Source: Isoetes taiwanensis
Taxonomy: Eukaryota; Streptophyta; Lycopodiopsida; Isoetales; Isoetaceae
NCBI GenBank assembly: GCA_021234155.1
Contig: JAJEKV010000051.1
Coordinates: 2,666,754-2,730,753 of the forward strand
DNA: 64,000 nt
Direction of reading: 5' to 3'
A program made the position numbers and the translations under genes. Below, in pieces: positions 1 through 8,899 of the stretch. A model generated the notes under the pieces. It was not told where the DNA came from and searched no databases. It saw only the letters and a program-made list of their open reading frames with translations. Each line of letters starts with the position of its first letter. Position 1 is the first letter of the stretch.

Positions 1-1887
1 CAGTCTTGACTGAGAAGGATATACATCAGGAAATAGATATTACTGTTACAGAGATGACAGGCAAGCATATTTCTCCATCGTTCTTTTTGTCTGGATGGAA
101 AGAGAATCATTCAGAGGTGGCAATAGCTAAGAGGATAGCCTTTCCTAAGTGTAACAGCTATATTGTCATAAAGGAAAAGCTTGCTAAGACTAGAGATCCA
201 AATGAAAGAAGGGAACTTGCAATGGAGAGGAAATCACATATGACGGTCCAAATTTCATGTAGGAGCCTTTACTGGTCATGGAGAGCTTTGTCTCATAGAT
301 CTTCTGAGCACGCTTTAACCATTATACATGACAAGATGGATCAGAATAAGACCATCCTCGTCTAGAAAAGCTAGCAAAGTCCGTATGGAGGGGTGAACGA
401 CTGAAGGTGAGTGTTACAGGTGCTCTCATGCACGGGCATGGTATAGGTGCCTTGGGCCACTTCTCACTGGACCTCTGGCCTGATGATTCTAATTTTCATG
501 TGGGATCCTTGAATCATACCTTGAAAACACTGGAGAATAAATCTGAGGACAATTGGGGCCATTTGAGAGATACAGATCGTCCTGAAAGCTGCTGGGGTGG
601 AGCAATTTTAAACAGGGATGCCCTGAGGACAAAAATGGTAAATGGCACTAGAAATGATTTTCTGCCTCCTCTCAAGGGCCCTATGGTACCGAACAAGTTG
701 CCTATAAAGCTTTACTTGCAGCTAGACAATTGCTCAGGTCAAAACAAGAACAAATATCTTTTCTCTTACTTGTCATATTTGGTTTGGTTAAGTGTCTTCG
801 ATCAAGTGCAGCTGGGATTCATGATGGTTGGACACACCCACGATGACATAGATGCCCTCTTTGGAAGCTACTCTACTCTAATGAGAAGATCAGATGCATT
901 GACTATTCCAGAGCTTATGCAACTCTTCAGGGAGTGTAGTTTCAAGTCTCCTTCACCTTACCTTGTATCAGAGGTTCCTAATTGGAAGGAATTCGTGAAA
1001 GGTTTTATCCCTGATAAGAAGGACCGTTTATGTGGTCATTTGGAACCTCTACTCTTCAAGTTCTGCATGAAGGATGGATGGCCACTAATGTTCTAGGGCA
1101 TAGGGAGTGGTTCCCTGAAAAGGGAATCAGGATGTGGAAGGAGGATGCCCAAGGTTTACCTACGATTCCGACAGGGTCACCTAAGGTCGTGCATCCATAT
1201 GGGAGCTTGAAAGATATAGGTGCATTGAGATCTTCTATTGCTAAGTACATGATGCATTGGGCAGCTATTTCTAGAGCTGGCGATAACTCATGGTCCAACA
1301 CATATATGAATGAAGTTATTGACTACTGGTCCACCTTGTTGCGAGTGCTTGGGGACGTTCAGCCCGGTAGAGCTGTCATTCAGGATTTCTGGCCCAACAC
1401 CAGGCAAAATGCATTGGAAGAACCCAAAAACGTGTTGGTGGATGAGCACATTGAAGCATCTCACTATGTAGGGCCTTTCTCGGGTAGACCCAAGAACCCA
1501 GTTGAAATATTCGACCCCTACCAAGATGTCAAGAAAAGAATGCTCTTGCTAATCAGGCCACATGATAACTGCCCGACGTGGATGGCTTTTGCCGAAGAGG
1601 ACCCAATAGAGGACCCTAATCTCCCTCATTACGAAGAGGTGTTTGTCTCTTGGTTTGAGCCTATTGCCAGAAAGGGAACCTCATATGCAATGCAGTATAG
1701 GGATTGCTGGAGCAAGAAGTGGAGACCCAATCCTAATGACCCGCCACGCTACCAACATTTGAAAACAATAGACTACGGTTGGGCGGTAGAGACCAGGCCA
1801 TTGTTAGTAGCGATCCCCAATAGTGTAGGGGCTCAGTTGCAAGAATTAGTGGCTAAAGAAGCTAACGACGATGATGAGAACTCTTGA
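1..1887 (+). pseudogene. DUF7869-type transposase-like protein, copy 1 (5' end outside window, two frameshifts)
   Basis: The reading frame is open at the left window edge and runs to about 360, shifts frame, continues to about 1090, shifts again and ends at 1887. Visible motifs in order are a partly lost Cys motif (FPKCN), SCRSLYWSWR, IIHDKMDQNKT (Asp codon at 330), LQLDNCSGQNKNK (Asp at 725), GHTHDDIDALFG (Asp at 842 and 845), and a C-terminal region with HYVGPFSGRPK and DCWSKKWRPNP. Copies at 42420-45504 and 60086-63067 share all these blocks. The family resembles the eukaryotic DUF7869 proteins as I remember them. Reading the three Asp blocks as an RNase H-like transposase core is my inference. 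The frameshifts suggest a dead copy, unless they are sequencing errors. A small gene lies convergent 190 bp downstream. Confidence 0.72.
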
Positions 1888-1959
1888 GGTATGCAATGCT
1901 CTTTTACATAATTACTATACCATATATAACATGCAAGGTACAATAGACTAGTTATTATT

Positions 1960-2047
1960 CATTACGCTCTGCATTTTTCATCTTAACGCAAGAGCTTTTA
2001 AACATTACTACATTACGCTCTGCATTTTTCATCTTAACACAAGAGCT
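1960..2047. repeat. 37-bp direct repeat (two copies)
   Basis: The copies lie at 1960-1996 and 2011-2047, both starting CATTACGCTCTGCATTTTTC, with one mismatch. They sit between the stop codon of the transposase copy and the end of the convergent small gene. They may be 3' UTR or element-internal sequence. Confidence 0.85.
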
Positions 2048-2076
2048 CTTACACTATACATTGCAGAATAGGTGAT

Positions 2077-2319
2077 TCACTCATCATCACCACCTGCTGG
2101 GGTGATCCCACTTATCTCATAGCTATTGCGCTCAGGAAGCCAAATAAGGTGGATCATAACACGAATCAACCCGGGGCAACGAATCTCAGCACCGTTAGCT
2201 TTGGATTGCAGGTAGGGATCAAGAAGAATACCCCTTACTTGGCAACTGACAAGACCATTGTAGCTCATTGAGCACTTGATCGCCTCGATCTGGTGAACAG
2301 AAGAAGGCGAATAATCCAT
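2077..2319 (-). CDS. 80-residue MSYN-family small protein, member 1
   Basis: An uninterrupted 80-codon ORF. I recognise no known domain. Ungapped against the ORF at 5863-6105 it is identical at 39 of 80 positions and has exactly the same length. Conserved features are IKC.MSYN near residue 14, a LDP.LQSKA block near 33-41, one Cys at 48, and RV.IHL.WLP at 53-62, with an acidic C-terminus. The start ATG follows a TATA box by about 40 bp, and that spacing is also seen in the other members. The gene converges on the transposase-like pseudogene ending at 1887, and the same arrangement is seen at 41.8-45.5 kb. Its function is unknown. An accessory protein of the element is an inference from context. 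Confidence 0.55.
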   Translation of the reverse strand: MDYSPSSVHQIEAIKCSMSYNGLVSCQVRGILLDPYLQSKANGAEIRCPGLIRVMIHLIWLPERNSYEISGITPAGGDDE

Positions 2320-2354
2320 TGGAGATGAATGAACTCTACCCCCGATGAAAGCTG

Positions 2355-2362
2355 CTTTTATA
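2355..2362 (-). promoter_or_regulatory. TATA box of small-protein gene, member 1
   Basis: On the minus strand the sequence reads TATAAAAGCAGCT, 36 bp upstream of the ATG. The same 13-mer lies upstream of the other two members (6141-6148 and 41729-41736), inside otherwise diverged DNA. Confidence 0.6.
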
Positions 2363-2712
2363 TTGAAGAAAATTTATTGATGTGAATTATTGGAGTAGAC
2401 TGTATCGCCATTATTGAGCGCGTGCAGGAGTCATGTACACGTACAAGTATAATGCATATTTTGTATGGATATGTGTGTCAAGTGAAAACATGCTTTGTAT
2501 CTTGTATTTTACTAAGGTAAAAGTTTTTGTGCTTGAGTAATTTAGGTGTGATTGAAATTAGGGACTGCTTGCAGATAAAGTGGAGGTCGAAGAGCACACC
2601 CTTACAAATTACTCAGGTTCGATACATCAAATAATATTGATTATGCTTATTACAAATGTATATACTTTAGAAGTGCTCATATATCATTATTATATCCTTT
2701 TACCACACGCAC

Positions 2713-5560
2713 TTGGATGTGGACAGGCAGGAGCTCTATGTCAATCTATATGATGACATACAGCAGTACAGACAATTGGGCAAGGTCATGTTGCTTGGAG
2801 ATTTCAATGCGCGCACAGGGGCAGAGCAGATCCCAAAATTCGCACCTCTAGCTGAGGATGTGTTGCAAATGGACCCCGCAGAGATGGTTTGGCCAAGGGC
2901 GCCGATGACGTGACCGGTGACACGTATGATATGGCCGGGTACCGCCGTTGTCGGGCGTATCTTTGACCCGGTCATTTGCAATGGGTCGGCACAAGTGGTC
3001 GCCCCTCCAGCCGCTTCACTTGTAGACAGGAGAACTGTGGGGCGGCACCGGTGTGGTGGATTACGTGCTAGCAGACGCAGCAATGCCTACACTTGATCAC
3101 TGGCCTGTCCGGGACAGTGGTCGGACGAGGAAGTAGACTCGACCATCAGCCCGTCCTTGCGGATAGATTGGCAGGCCAACCGAAAGCACCCATTGCCCCA
3201 ACACCCCATGTACCCGCGGTTGCGTCTGGACTATGATCATGCGGCGGTCTATGCGAGGATGCTTGAGCATGAGCTGCCAGGAGTGCTGCAACTCCCCACA
3301 CTTCAACAAGCCAGACGGCCCAGTGAACCCGGCTCCTTCGAGGGTAGGGGGCAGATGCTTTGAGAGAGGCCGCCCCGACGATCCACGGGGCTGCAACCAC
3401 CTTCCTCCGCAATCATCGGGTTCGATGACGAATGTCGGGAGTGAAACGATGGCCGCCAAGTCTTTGGACCCCACCATTCAGCCCAGCAGGCCGTCCATCA
3501 ATACCGCTCCTTCCTCAAGACCAAGAAAGCCGGGTACCTTCGCGAAGCACCAAAGAAGCAGATGTTTGGTCTTCTAGACCGCCACCCTAGGGCCTTCGGA
3601 GAAAGGTCTTGAGTAAGCCCGCGCGCACCCACGTGAAATATTACCCCGGAACAATGGGTGAGATACTTGCGGCGGTTGTATGACCCAATGGGAAGCCGGG
3701 CACGGTACCTCCGAGACGGGCCTAGTAACCGGGTCATTCTTGAAGGGGATGTCATAATGGGCCTGCAACGCCGCTAATCCGGGGAAGGCAGTTGGATGGA
3801 TGGTATGCGCAGAGCTTCTCAAGTGGGTCGGGCCCCAATGGTGCGGTTCTCACAAAGACTCTTCAACAGGGGCATTGCAAGAAGGCTTCCCCCTGACCGG
3901 ACTACCAGTAGAGTTGTACCCATATACAAAGCAGGGGACCCCATAGCCCAGACCAACTATCGTTACCATTATGGTCGGGGTTCTCGCCTTTGCCAAGTTG
4001 CTTGCGGGATTCTTGAGCACATTGACACTTTGGGCAGAGGATGGAGAAGTGTGGGCTCTCAAGCGGTAAAGCTTCGCCCAGGCATTCTACTATTGACCAT
4101 ATCTTCACTCTGCGAACACTCATAGAGGATAGCCGGAATCGGCCTTGAGAATGCATCTTTGTTGCTTTGTGGATTTCGCAAAGGCTTTTTGACACGTGCC
4201 TCGGGATAAGTTGTGGGGACGATTGAGACGCCTAGAGACCCCGTCGACTTGCGTAATGCTATATACGCACTATACGAGGCTTGCTCCGGCCGTCTCACAC
4301 CGCTTGTCGGGGAGCCCGTTGTAAGTAGCATTGGGGTGCCGGTGGCTGCCCTCTATCCCCGACGCTCTTGGCTTGTACATTGACCAGCTAGAAGAATGGC
4401 TAGTGAGCACGGGGAGGGGAGGCGCCAAGTTGATGCACCACATAATCCGCAACTCATATATGCCGATGATGTTGACTCGCCGCGATATACCCCGAGGACA
4501 TGCAACGCCACCGGATGCTTTTGGACACTTTCTCGCCAATTCACCGACATGAGAGTTAACTTGGCCAAGACAAGGGTGTCAGCCGGTCCCATCATCCAAG
4601 CACCCACGCCTTCCCTCATTCACTTACTGGGCAGGTAGTGGAGGTGGCTCGATCTTATAAGTATTTGGGCATTGAGTTTTCTACTACAACACACGGGATG
4701 CATCCATCGTTACGGTCACCGCAGCCGGAAAGCCCCAGATGCAATGCAAAACAACAAATCACAAGGCGTAGTTTGTATGCATGGGGTCACCAGCACACTT
4801 GTTCGTGGCCTTGGTTGAACCGGTCCTCCTCTATGGGGCGTAACTGGTGGGGGCGGTGATATCTCTCACCACTTGGAACGATCTAGAGCAGTGCGAAGGC
4901 CTTCTTGGCCGGGCACTGGGAGTGAAATCCACGGTCCCATATCGATCTTGCTCCAGAGACGGGCTTCCTTCCATTACAGAGGGTCACTGAACGCCACATT
5001 ATTTACTTCCGGAAGGTGGTGGCTATGGATGAAGCCCCTGCCAAACCTTGCTTTGGCGTTGGCGATGGGGCCCTTGGCGACTCAAAGCCTGGCTGGAAAG
5101 ACAAGCAAGCCCGGTGGTTTCGCTATGGAATGTGCAGCACACGATGTGGACCGGTGCATACACCGAAGGAACGGCCGCCTTGAAGCAAGATTGGATGCTT
5201 GCTTCATGGCCAAGCTTTGGGATCAGAGGCCTCGTCACATGTCAAGGTGGCAAATTATCGATTGGCGGAGTTAATCCCATGCTCACGAGGGGCCCACACC
5301 ACTACCTGCGCACCCATCTACCCATGAAAAGCGCAGGTGATTGCTTCCATTCGCGACAGTGCACACCACCTCCAGAGATTGAGGCAGGGGAGATGGATTG
5401 GGGAGCCGCGTGAGGACGAGTCCGCGGCCGTCAGCAGGCCATTGAGGATGAAAGTCATGCCCTACAGTGCCTGTCGGTGCAGACGAGCATATCGGCCTCG
5501 GATGCTTGGTTAGTTGTGCCCCATCGGGCCTTGCATGAGCTATCGAGCACGACCTCTGTA
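2713..5560 (+). pseudogene. LINE A ORF2 remnant: APE-type endonuclease and reverse transcriptase
   Basis: The coding potential is split over all three forward frames by many frameshifts and stops. Recognisable parts are the endonuclease motif GDFNARTG, an RT fingers segment with VVPIYKAGDP and NYR (about 3910-3965), FVDFAK.. and LGLYIDQLEEW (about 4150-4400), and LIYADDVD (about 4455-4475), where YADD is the RT catalytic motif. Order and spacing match LINE B, which shows the same LYIDQLE and YADDVDLLAYTP motifs. An active LINE ORF2 protein nicks target DNA and primes reverse transcription there. This copy cannot encode one. Confidence 0.7.
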
Positions 5561-5681
5561 GGCTTGTTGGGATCAGACCTCCAGGAGGTAATGGATACGG
5601 ACTCGGTTATGCCCCCGTCCGGACATTAACCTCAATTTGTATTTGTGATTATGTATATAACTTTGCAGTATGTCAGCATCC

Positions 5682-5749
5682 TTATTGCTACTAAGGTTTT
5701 TCCCCCGAAAACCCTTCGGGGTGGGGGTTTTTTAATCCTGGTAGTAATA
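5682..5749 (+). other. LINE A 3' UTR hairpin
   Basis: The outer arms TTATTGCTACTAAGG and CCTGGTAGTAATA enclose an inner CCCCC/GGGGG stem with CCCTTCGGG at the tip. Counterparts occur at 28217-28285 (LINE B) and, on the minus strand, at 19873-19936. Arm sequences differ but still pair. A structure recognised by the LINE reverse transcriptase is plausible but inferred. Confidence 0.6.
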
Positions 5750-5862
5750 CGCCTGCTGCTCTCTCTTTGTACTTGGGTCCCATATGCCAGTTGGTCTCCG
5801 TGGACGATAAAATCATATTCTATTCTATTCTATTCTTAACAGGTACACAAGTCTTCAACGAT

Positions 5863-6105
5863 TCACTCAACATCAACACCTGCTGAGATGATGGCATTCA
5901 GCTCATAGATCTCCTGATCAGGAAGCCAATAAAGGTGGATCACAACACGAGTGAGCTTCCTGCAACCACTCGCAGGACCATCTGCTTTGGACTGCAGCCA
6001 TGGATCAAGATTGACACCATTTATCACGCATTCACACAGATCATTATAGCTCATATAGCACTTGATGGATCGGATGTGCTCCGGACGAGGAGGCAAGGAA
6101 GCCAT
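5863..6105 (-). CDS. 80-residue MSYN-family small protein, member 2
   Basis: An intact 80-codon ORF and the closest relative of the ORF at 2077-2319 (39 of 80 identical, no gaps). It keeps IKCYMSYNDL, NLDPWLQSKADG, one internal Cys at 48 and RVVIHLYWLP. The protein stays alignable end to end although much of the DNA has diverged, which hints at past selection on the protein. No transposase gene lies beside this copy: LINE A is on one side and an L1 RT fragment on the other. It is either a solo module or has been separated from its partner. Function unknown. Confidence 0.5.
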   Translation of the reverse strand: MASLPPRPEHIRSIKCYMSYNDLCECVINGVNLDPWLQSKADGPASGCRKLTRVVIHLYWLPDQEIYELNAIISAGVDVE

Positions 6106-6140
6106 GGAAGATGAATGCCCTCTACCACCGAATGGAGCTG

Positions 6141-6148
6141 CTTTTATA
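6141..6148 (-). promoter_or_regulatory. TATA box of small-protein gene, member 2
   Basis: The minus strand reads TATAAAAGCAGCT, 36 bp upstream of the ATG, with the same spacing as member 1. Confidence 0.6.
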
Positions 6149-6359
6149 GTGAAGTAAAATTATTGATGTGAATTATTGGTGTAGATTGTAGCGCCATTAT
6201 TGAGCTTGTACAAGTATCACGTACACATACAAGTATGACGCATAATTTGTATGGATATGTGTATCATGTGACCTCATGTATCTTGGACTCGAGAAGTAGG
6301 TGAAAGTATTGGTGCTTGAGCAAATTAGGTGTGCTTAAAATTCTCAAAATTGCGTTATT

Positions 6360-6735
6360 TTCTCCAATTAATGAAATCATGCTTTTATTGCCAAAATTGA
6401 TAATCCCGAGACTTTCAGTGATTGGAGGCCTATATCTTTGACCAATTCTACTTATAAGCTTTGTGCAAAAATCATAGCCAATAGAATCAAAGGTTTCCTT
6501 CAAAAAAATATTAGCCTGCACCAATCAGCTTTCTTATCCAATAGATATATTCTGGACAACTATATAGCAGCTATGGAGAGCATGCATTGGGCTAGAATTT
6601 CAAATCAAAACTGTGTCCTTTTGAAGCTTGATTTTTCTAAGGCCTTTGATACAGTAAGATGGGACTTTCTAATTCTTGCCCTTCAAAAGATTGGCCTTTC
6701 TACCAAATTAATTGATCTCAAATATGGGTGTGGCT
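6360..6735 (+). pseudogene. L1-type LINE reverse transcriptase fragment
   Basis: The translation shows the fingers-palm part of a plant L1-type RT: DWRPISLTNSTYKL, IIANRIKGFL, HQSAFLSNRYILDN and LKLDFSKAFDTVRWDFL. The AFD motif carries the first catalytic Asp. A small deletion breaks the frame near 6400. The fragment ends abruptly near 6735, well before any YADD motif. It belongs to a different LINE lineage from LINE A and B, and abuts the small-gene module. Confidence 0.8.
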
Positions 6736-6804
6736 TGTGCATCTCACCAATTGGCCTGTAATGATGCTAAAAATGCTCCTCTCTTATCTTCTCTTCTCTC
6801 TGCA

Positions 6805-7050
6805 GTGCACTCACGTATACTTGCATGTCCCTCCATGATAGAATAGAAGATTGGCATGGCCTTTCCAATAATGTGTACAAATATCTCATTACTGATATGA
6901 TATGACAGTATATCATTACCACTAGTGCATTCATGTCTACTTGCATGTCCCTCCATGATAGAATTGCAACACGAAGAAGATTACCATGGCATTTGCAATA
7001 ATATATACAAATATCCCATTACTGATATGATATGACAACATACCATTACC
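6805..7050. repeat. 120-bp tandem repeat, two units
   Basis: Units start at 6805 and 6925 with GTGCACTCACG or GTGCATTCATG, followed by TTGCATGTCCCTCCATGATA and later TACTGATATGATATGACA in both. No coding content. Confidence 0.8.
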
Positions 7051-7810
7051 ATTGAGAAAGGATCTACCTTAAATTACATGGGCAGTATGGCGTGTCAATT
7101 AGGAAAGAGTGTATAATGCGTTTGAGCTATTGGTTAAATCTACATGCGTGCCCCATCTAGAGACTGCATGCAATGTTGGAGATATTTTTTCATCTACTTC
7201 GTGTTGGAACTTAAAGTTGGAAAAGAGCCTTAAAGACATCCATTCTCTTTGCACCCTTGCGCTTTTCAAGGAACGAATGATATAAAAACAACTGTGAATA
7301 TATAATGGTGAAGCTATAATATGTGGTTACTTGTGGAATCTAATGATGCCTTGGGGAGCCGACAAATTTCATAACTTAGGCATGCAGTGATGCCAAGGCC
7401 ACGACAACTCGAATTCGAAGGGTAAGATTATGAGCTGTAATCAGAGACTGGAAATGGAGGAGTTAATGTGAGAAGAAAGAATAAAAATCGTCAACATAAA
7501 GAGGCTGGAGGCTACAGAATCCAACAATGAAAGTGCGTGGATGCAAGTTTGTGGTCGAGGGCGTCAATGGTGGTGATCTTGCCAGTGATAAAGCAGGTAA
7601 GAACAAAATGAGGGAAGAGTGAAACAATGGGAAAGGGGAGGGGGGATATTTTTTATTGTTACCATATGTGCAGGTGTAAAAAATGTGGAAGGAAGGAAGG
7701 ATATTCATATGCAAAGGCAGGAGGAAGGAAGGAGAGGCGTCAAGGAGTCGAGAAGCAAGGGGGGGCACCTGGCAACTAGAACACACTATGAAAAAGGCAG
7801 TGACGAACGA
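7051..7810. other. Intergenic DNA upstream of the PP2C gene
   Basis: I see no gene or repeat here. Short open frames on both strands have no recognisable content. Purine-rich stretches occur at 7610-7770. Confidence 0.5.
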
Positions 7811-7814
7811 GCCT

Positions 7815-7980
7815 TATAAAAATAAACTATAAAAAAGGACACGCGTCTAAAAGAAAAGAGTTTGGTTTAGGCAGTCTACGTCTGTCCCCTCACCCAATCG
7901 CTAGCCGACGTCTTTTCGCCCGTAATCAATCCAGCCCGTCCACTTGCATCCATCTCTGATCCTTTTTCCGCCACGTATCA
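7815..7980 (+). promoter_or_regulatory. Putative PP2C core promoter: TATA-like sites and ACGT cores
   Basis: TATAAAAATA at 7815 and TATAAAAAAGG near 7829 are TATA-like. ACGT cores follow at about 7877 (CTACGTCTG), 7909 (CGACGTCTT) and 7972 (CCACGTATC). ACGT cores are the heart of ABA-response elements, and clade A PP2C genes are commonly ABA-induced. Function here is inferred. Confidence 0.35.
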
Positions 7981-8361
7981 CCCCCGCCCGCGGGCAGCCC
8001 CCCCTTCTCGGGCAGCCCCCTCCCCCTCCTCCAAGAAACTGGATTCCTCCGTCCATTTTCGCTCCTCATTCTCTTCCATTTAGCTCCTCCGCTGAAGCTC
8101 CTTCTGTTCTGTTTTTGCGTTTTTCTTTCCTCTGGGCGCCCTTTTGTCCGATTTTGATCGCCCTAGGTTTCCGCGACTTGGATCGGTTTAGATTATCCAG
8201 TTCCTTTCTCCGCTCTCTTCTGCATTCGACTATATCTCTTGAACATCGTTTCTGTGGAGCGTTTTAGAAGCTGCTGAGTTATTTTAGCAGAGGTTCTGCT
8301 TTCGCAGAGTATTTGAGTATTAGAGTATTAATTTCTCAGTTGGAAGCCAGCTTGATTTTGA

Positions 8362-8894
8362 ATGCTCAAACGAGACATGGCTCTATATTACGCATCATTC
8401 GAATGGCTCTAACACGAGGAGGCAGAAGTATAATCTCTCATTTTAGCTGCAAACCGGAAAGGGTAAGCAATAGACCAATTTCTTATGAACTCGTTTTCCG
8501 TTTGGCTTTTTGCTTAGAACATCTACTATGCTTGCATTTGTCGAGATTCCTCCAACTTCATATTTCTTGATCTTTTTTTTGTGCACTTCCTACATAAAGC
8601 AGTTGGTTATAAACATTTCGCTTAGTACCGATCTACATGCACTACACACACCAGCCGAACTCTTGTATTCTTTCATCTAGGTTATGGAAAAGAAATGCCT
8701 GATTCTATGTAGGGTCTCATGTCTTCATGTTTCTTTCTACTTTACAGTATATTTCACTTTGATACCTGAAGGACTGCAGTTATTTAGGGGAATGTAAAAA
8801 AGGTTTTCAGTCTCTCCTCACACACATCGGAAGAATTCTAGGCCCTTACCAAGCGGAACGGGGAAACCTTATCTGCCATTTGTGGCCTGCCTAG
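8362..8894 (+). other. PP2C 5' UTR intron and upstream ORFs
   Basis: A GTAAGC donor at 8463 and a TTTTCAG acceptor ending at 8810 define a probable 348-bp 5' UTR intron. In the spliced leader an ORF starting at 8403 reads 20 codons to the donor, continues in phase after 8811 and stops at 8892-8894, giving 47 codons that end 5 nt before the main ATG. A second, 16-codon ORF runs 8362-8412. These could reduce or gate translation of the phosphatase. Splicing is inferred from consensus sites only. Confidence 0.5.
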
Positions 8895-8899
8895 TTAAT

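Larger units (their letters stand above)
2060..2560 (-). repeat. Small-gene module, copy 1 (gene plus upstream region)
   Basis: This ~500-bp stretch matches 5850-6345 in the same orientation, covering the ORF, the TATA region and about 200 bp further upstream (shared words include TTATTGATGTGAATTATTGG and TTTGTATGGATATGTGT). The two modules flank LINE A. The remaining 2560-2706 is AT-rich with nothing recognised. Confidence 0.7.
2707..5840 (+). mobile_element. LINE A, degraded non-LTR retrotransposon with 3' hairpin and ATTCT tail
   Basis: GC-richer than its surroundings. The element starts near 2707 in an endonuclease-like segment (LLGDFNARTG at about 2790-2820, the usual APE motif). It runs through scattered reverse transcriptase pieces and ends with a 3' UTR hairpin and a run of ATTCT units at about 5813-5837. 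It shares the RT blocks and the 3' hairpin with LINE B (16125-28361). It is inserted between two copies of the small-gene module. No clean target-site duplication was found. Confidence 0.75.
5850..6345 (-). repeat. Small-gene module, copy 2
   Basis: A direct repeat of 2060-2560, including the ORF, the TATA box and upstream DNA up to the shared words GTGCTTGAG and TTAGGTGTG at its far edge. Confidence 0.7.

Noticed and set aside
330..410. Programmed frameshifting between the first two transposase segments
   Set aside because: No slippery site or conserved element is visible, and copies 2 and 3 break at other places, so random damage is simpler.
6744..6956. 70-codon minus-strand ORF
   Set aside because: It lies in the 120-bp tandem repeat and repeats itself (MEGHAS...), so it is an artefact of the repeat.
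7944..8267. 107-codon ORF upstream of PP2C
   Set aside because: Pro/Ser-rich pyrimidine-rich leader sequence typical of a plant 5' UTR. It has no domain and is out of phase with the CDS after splicing.
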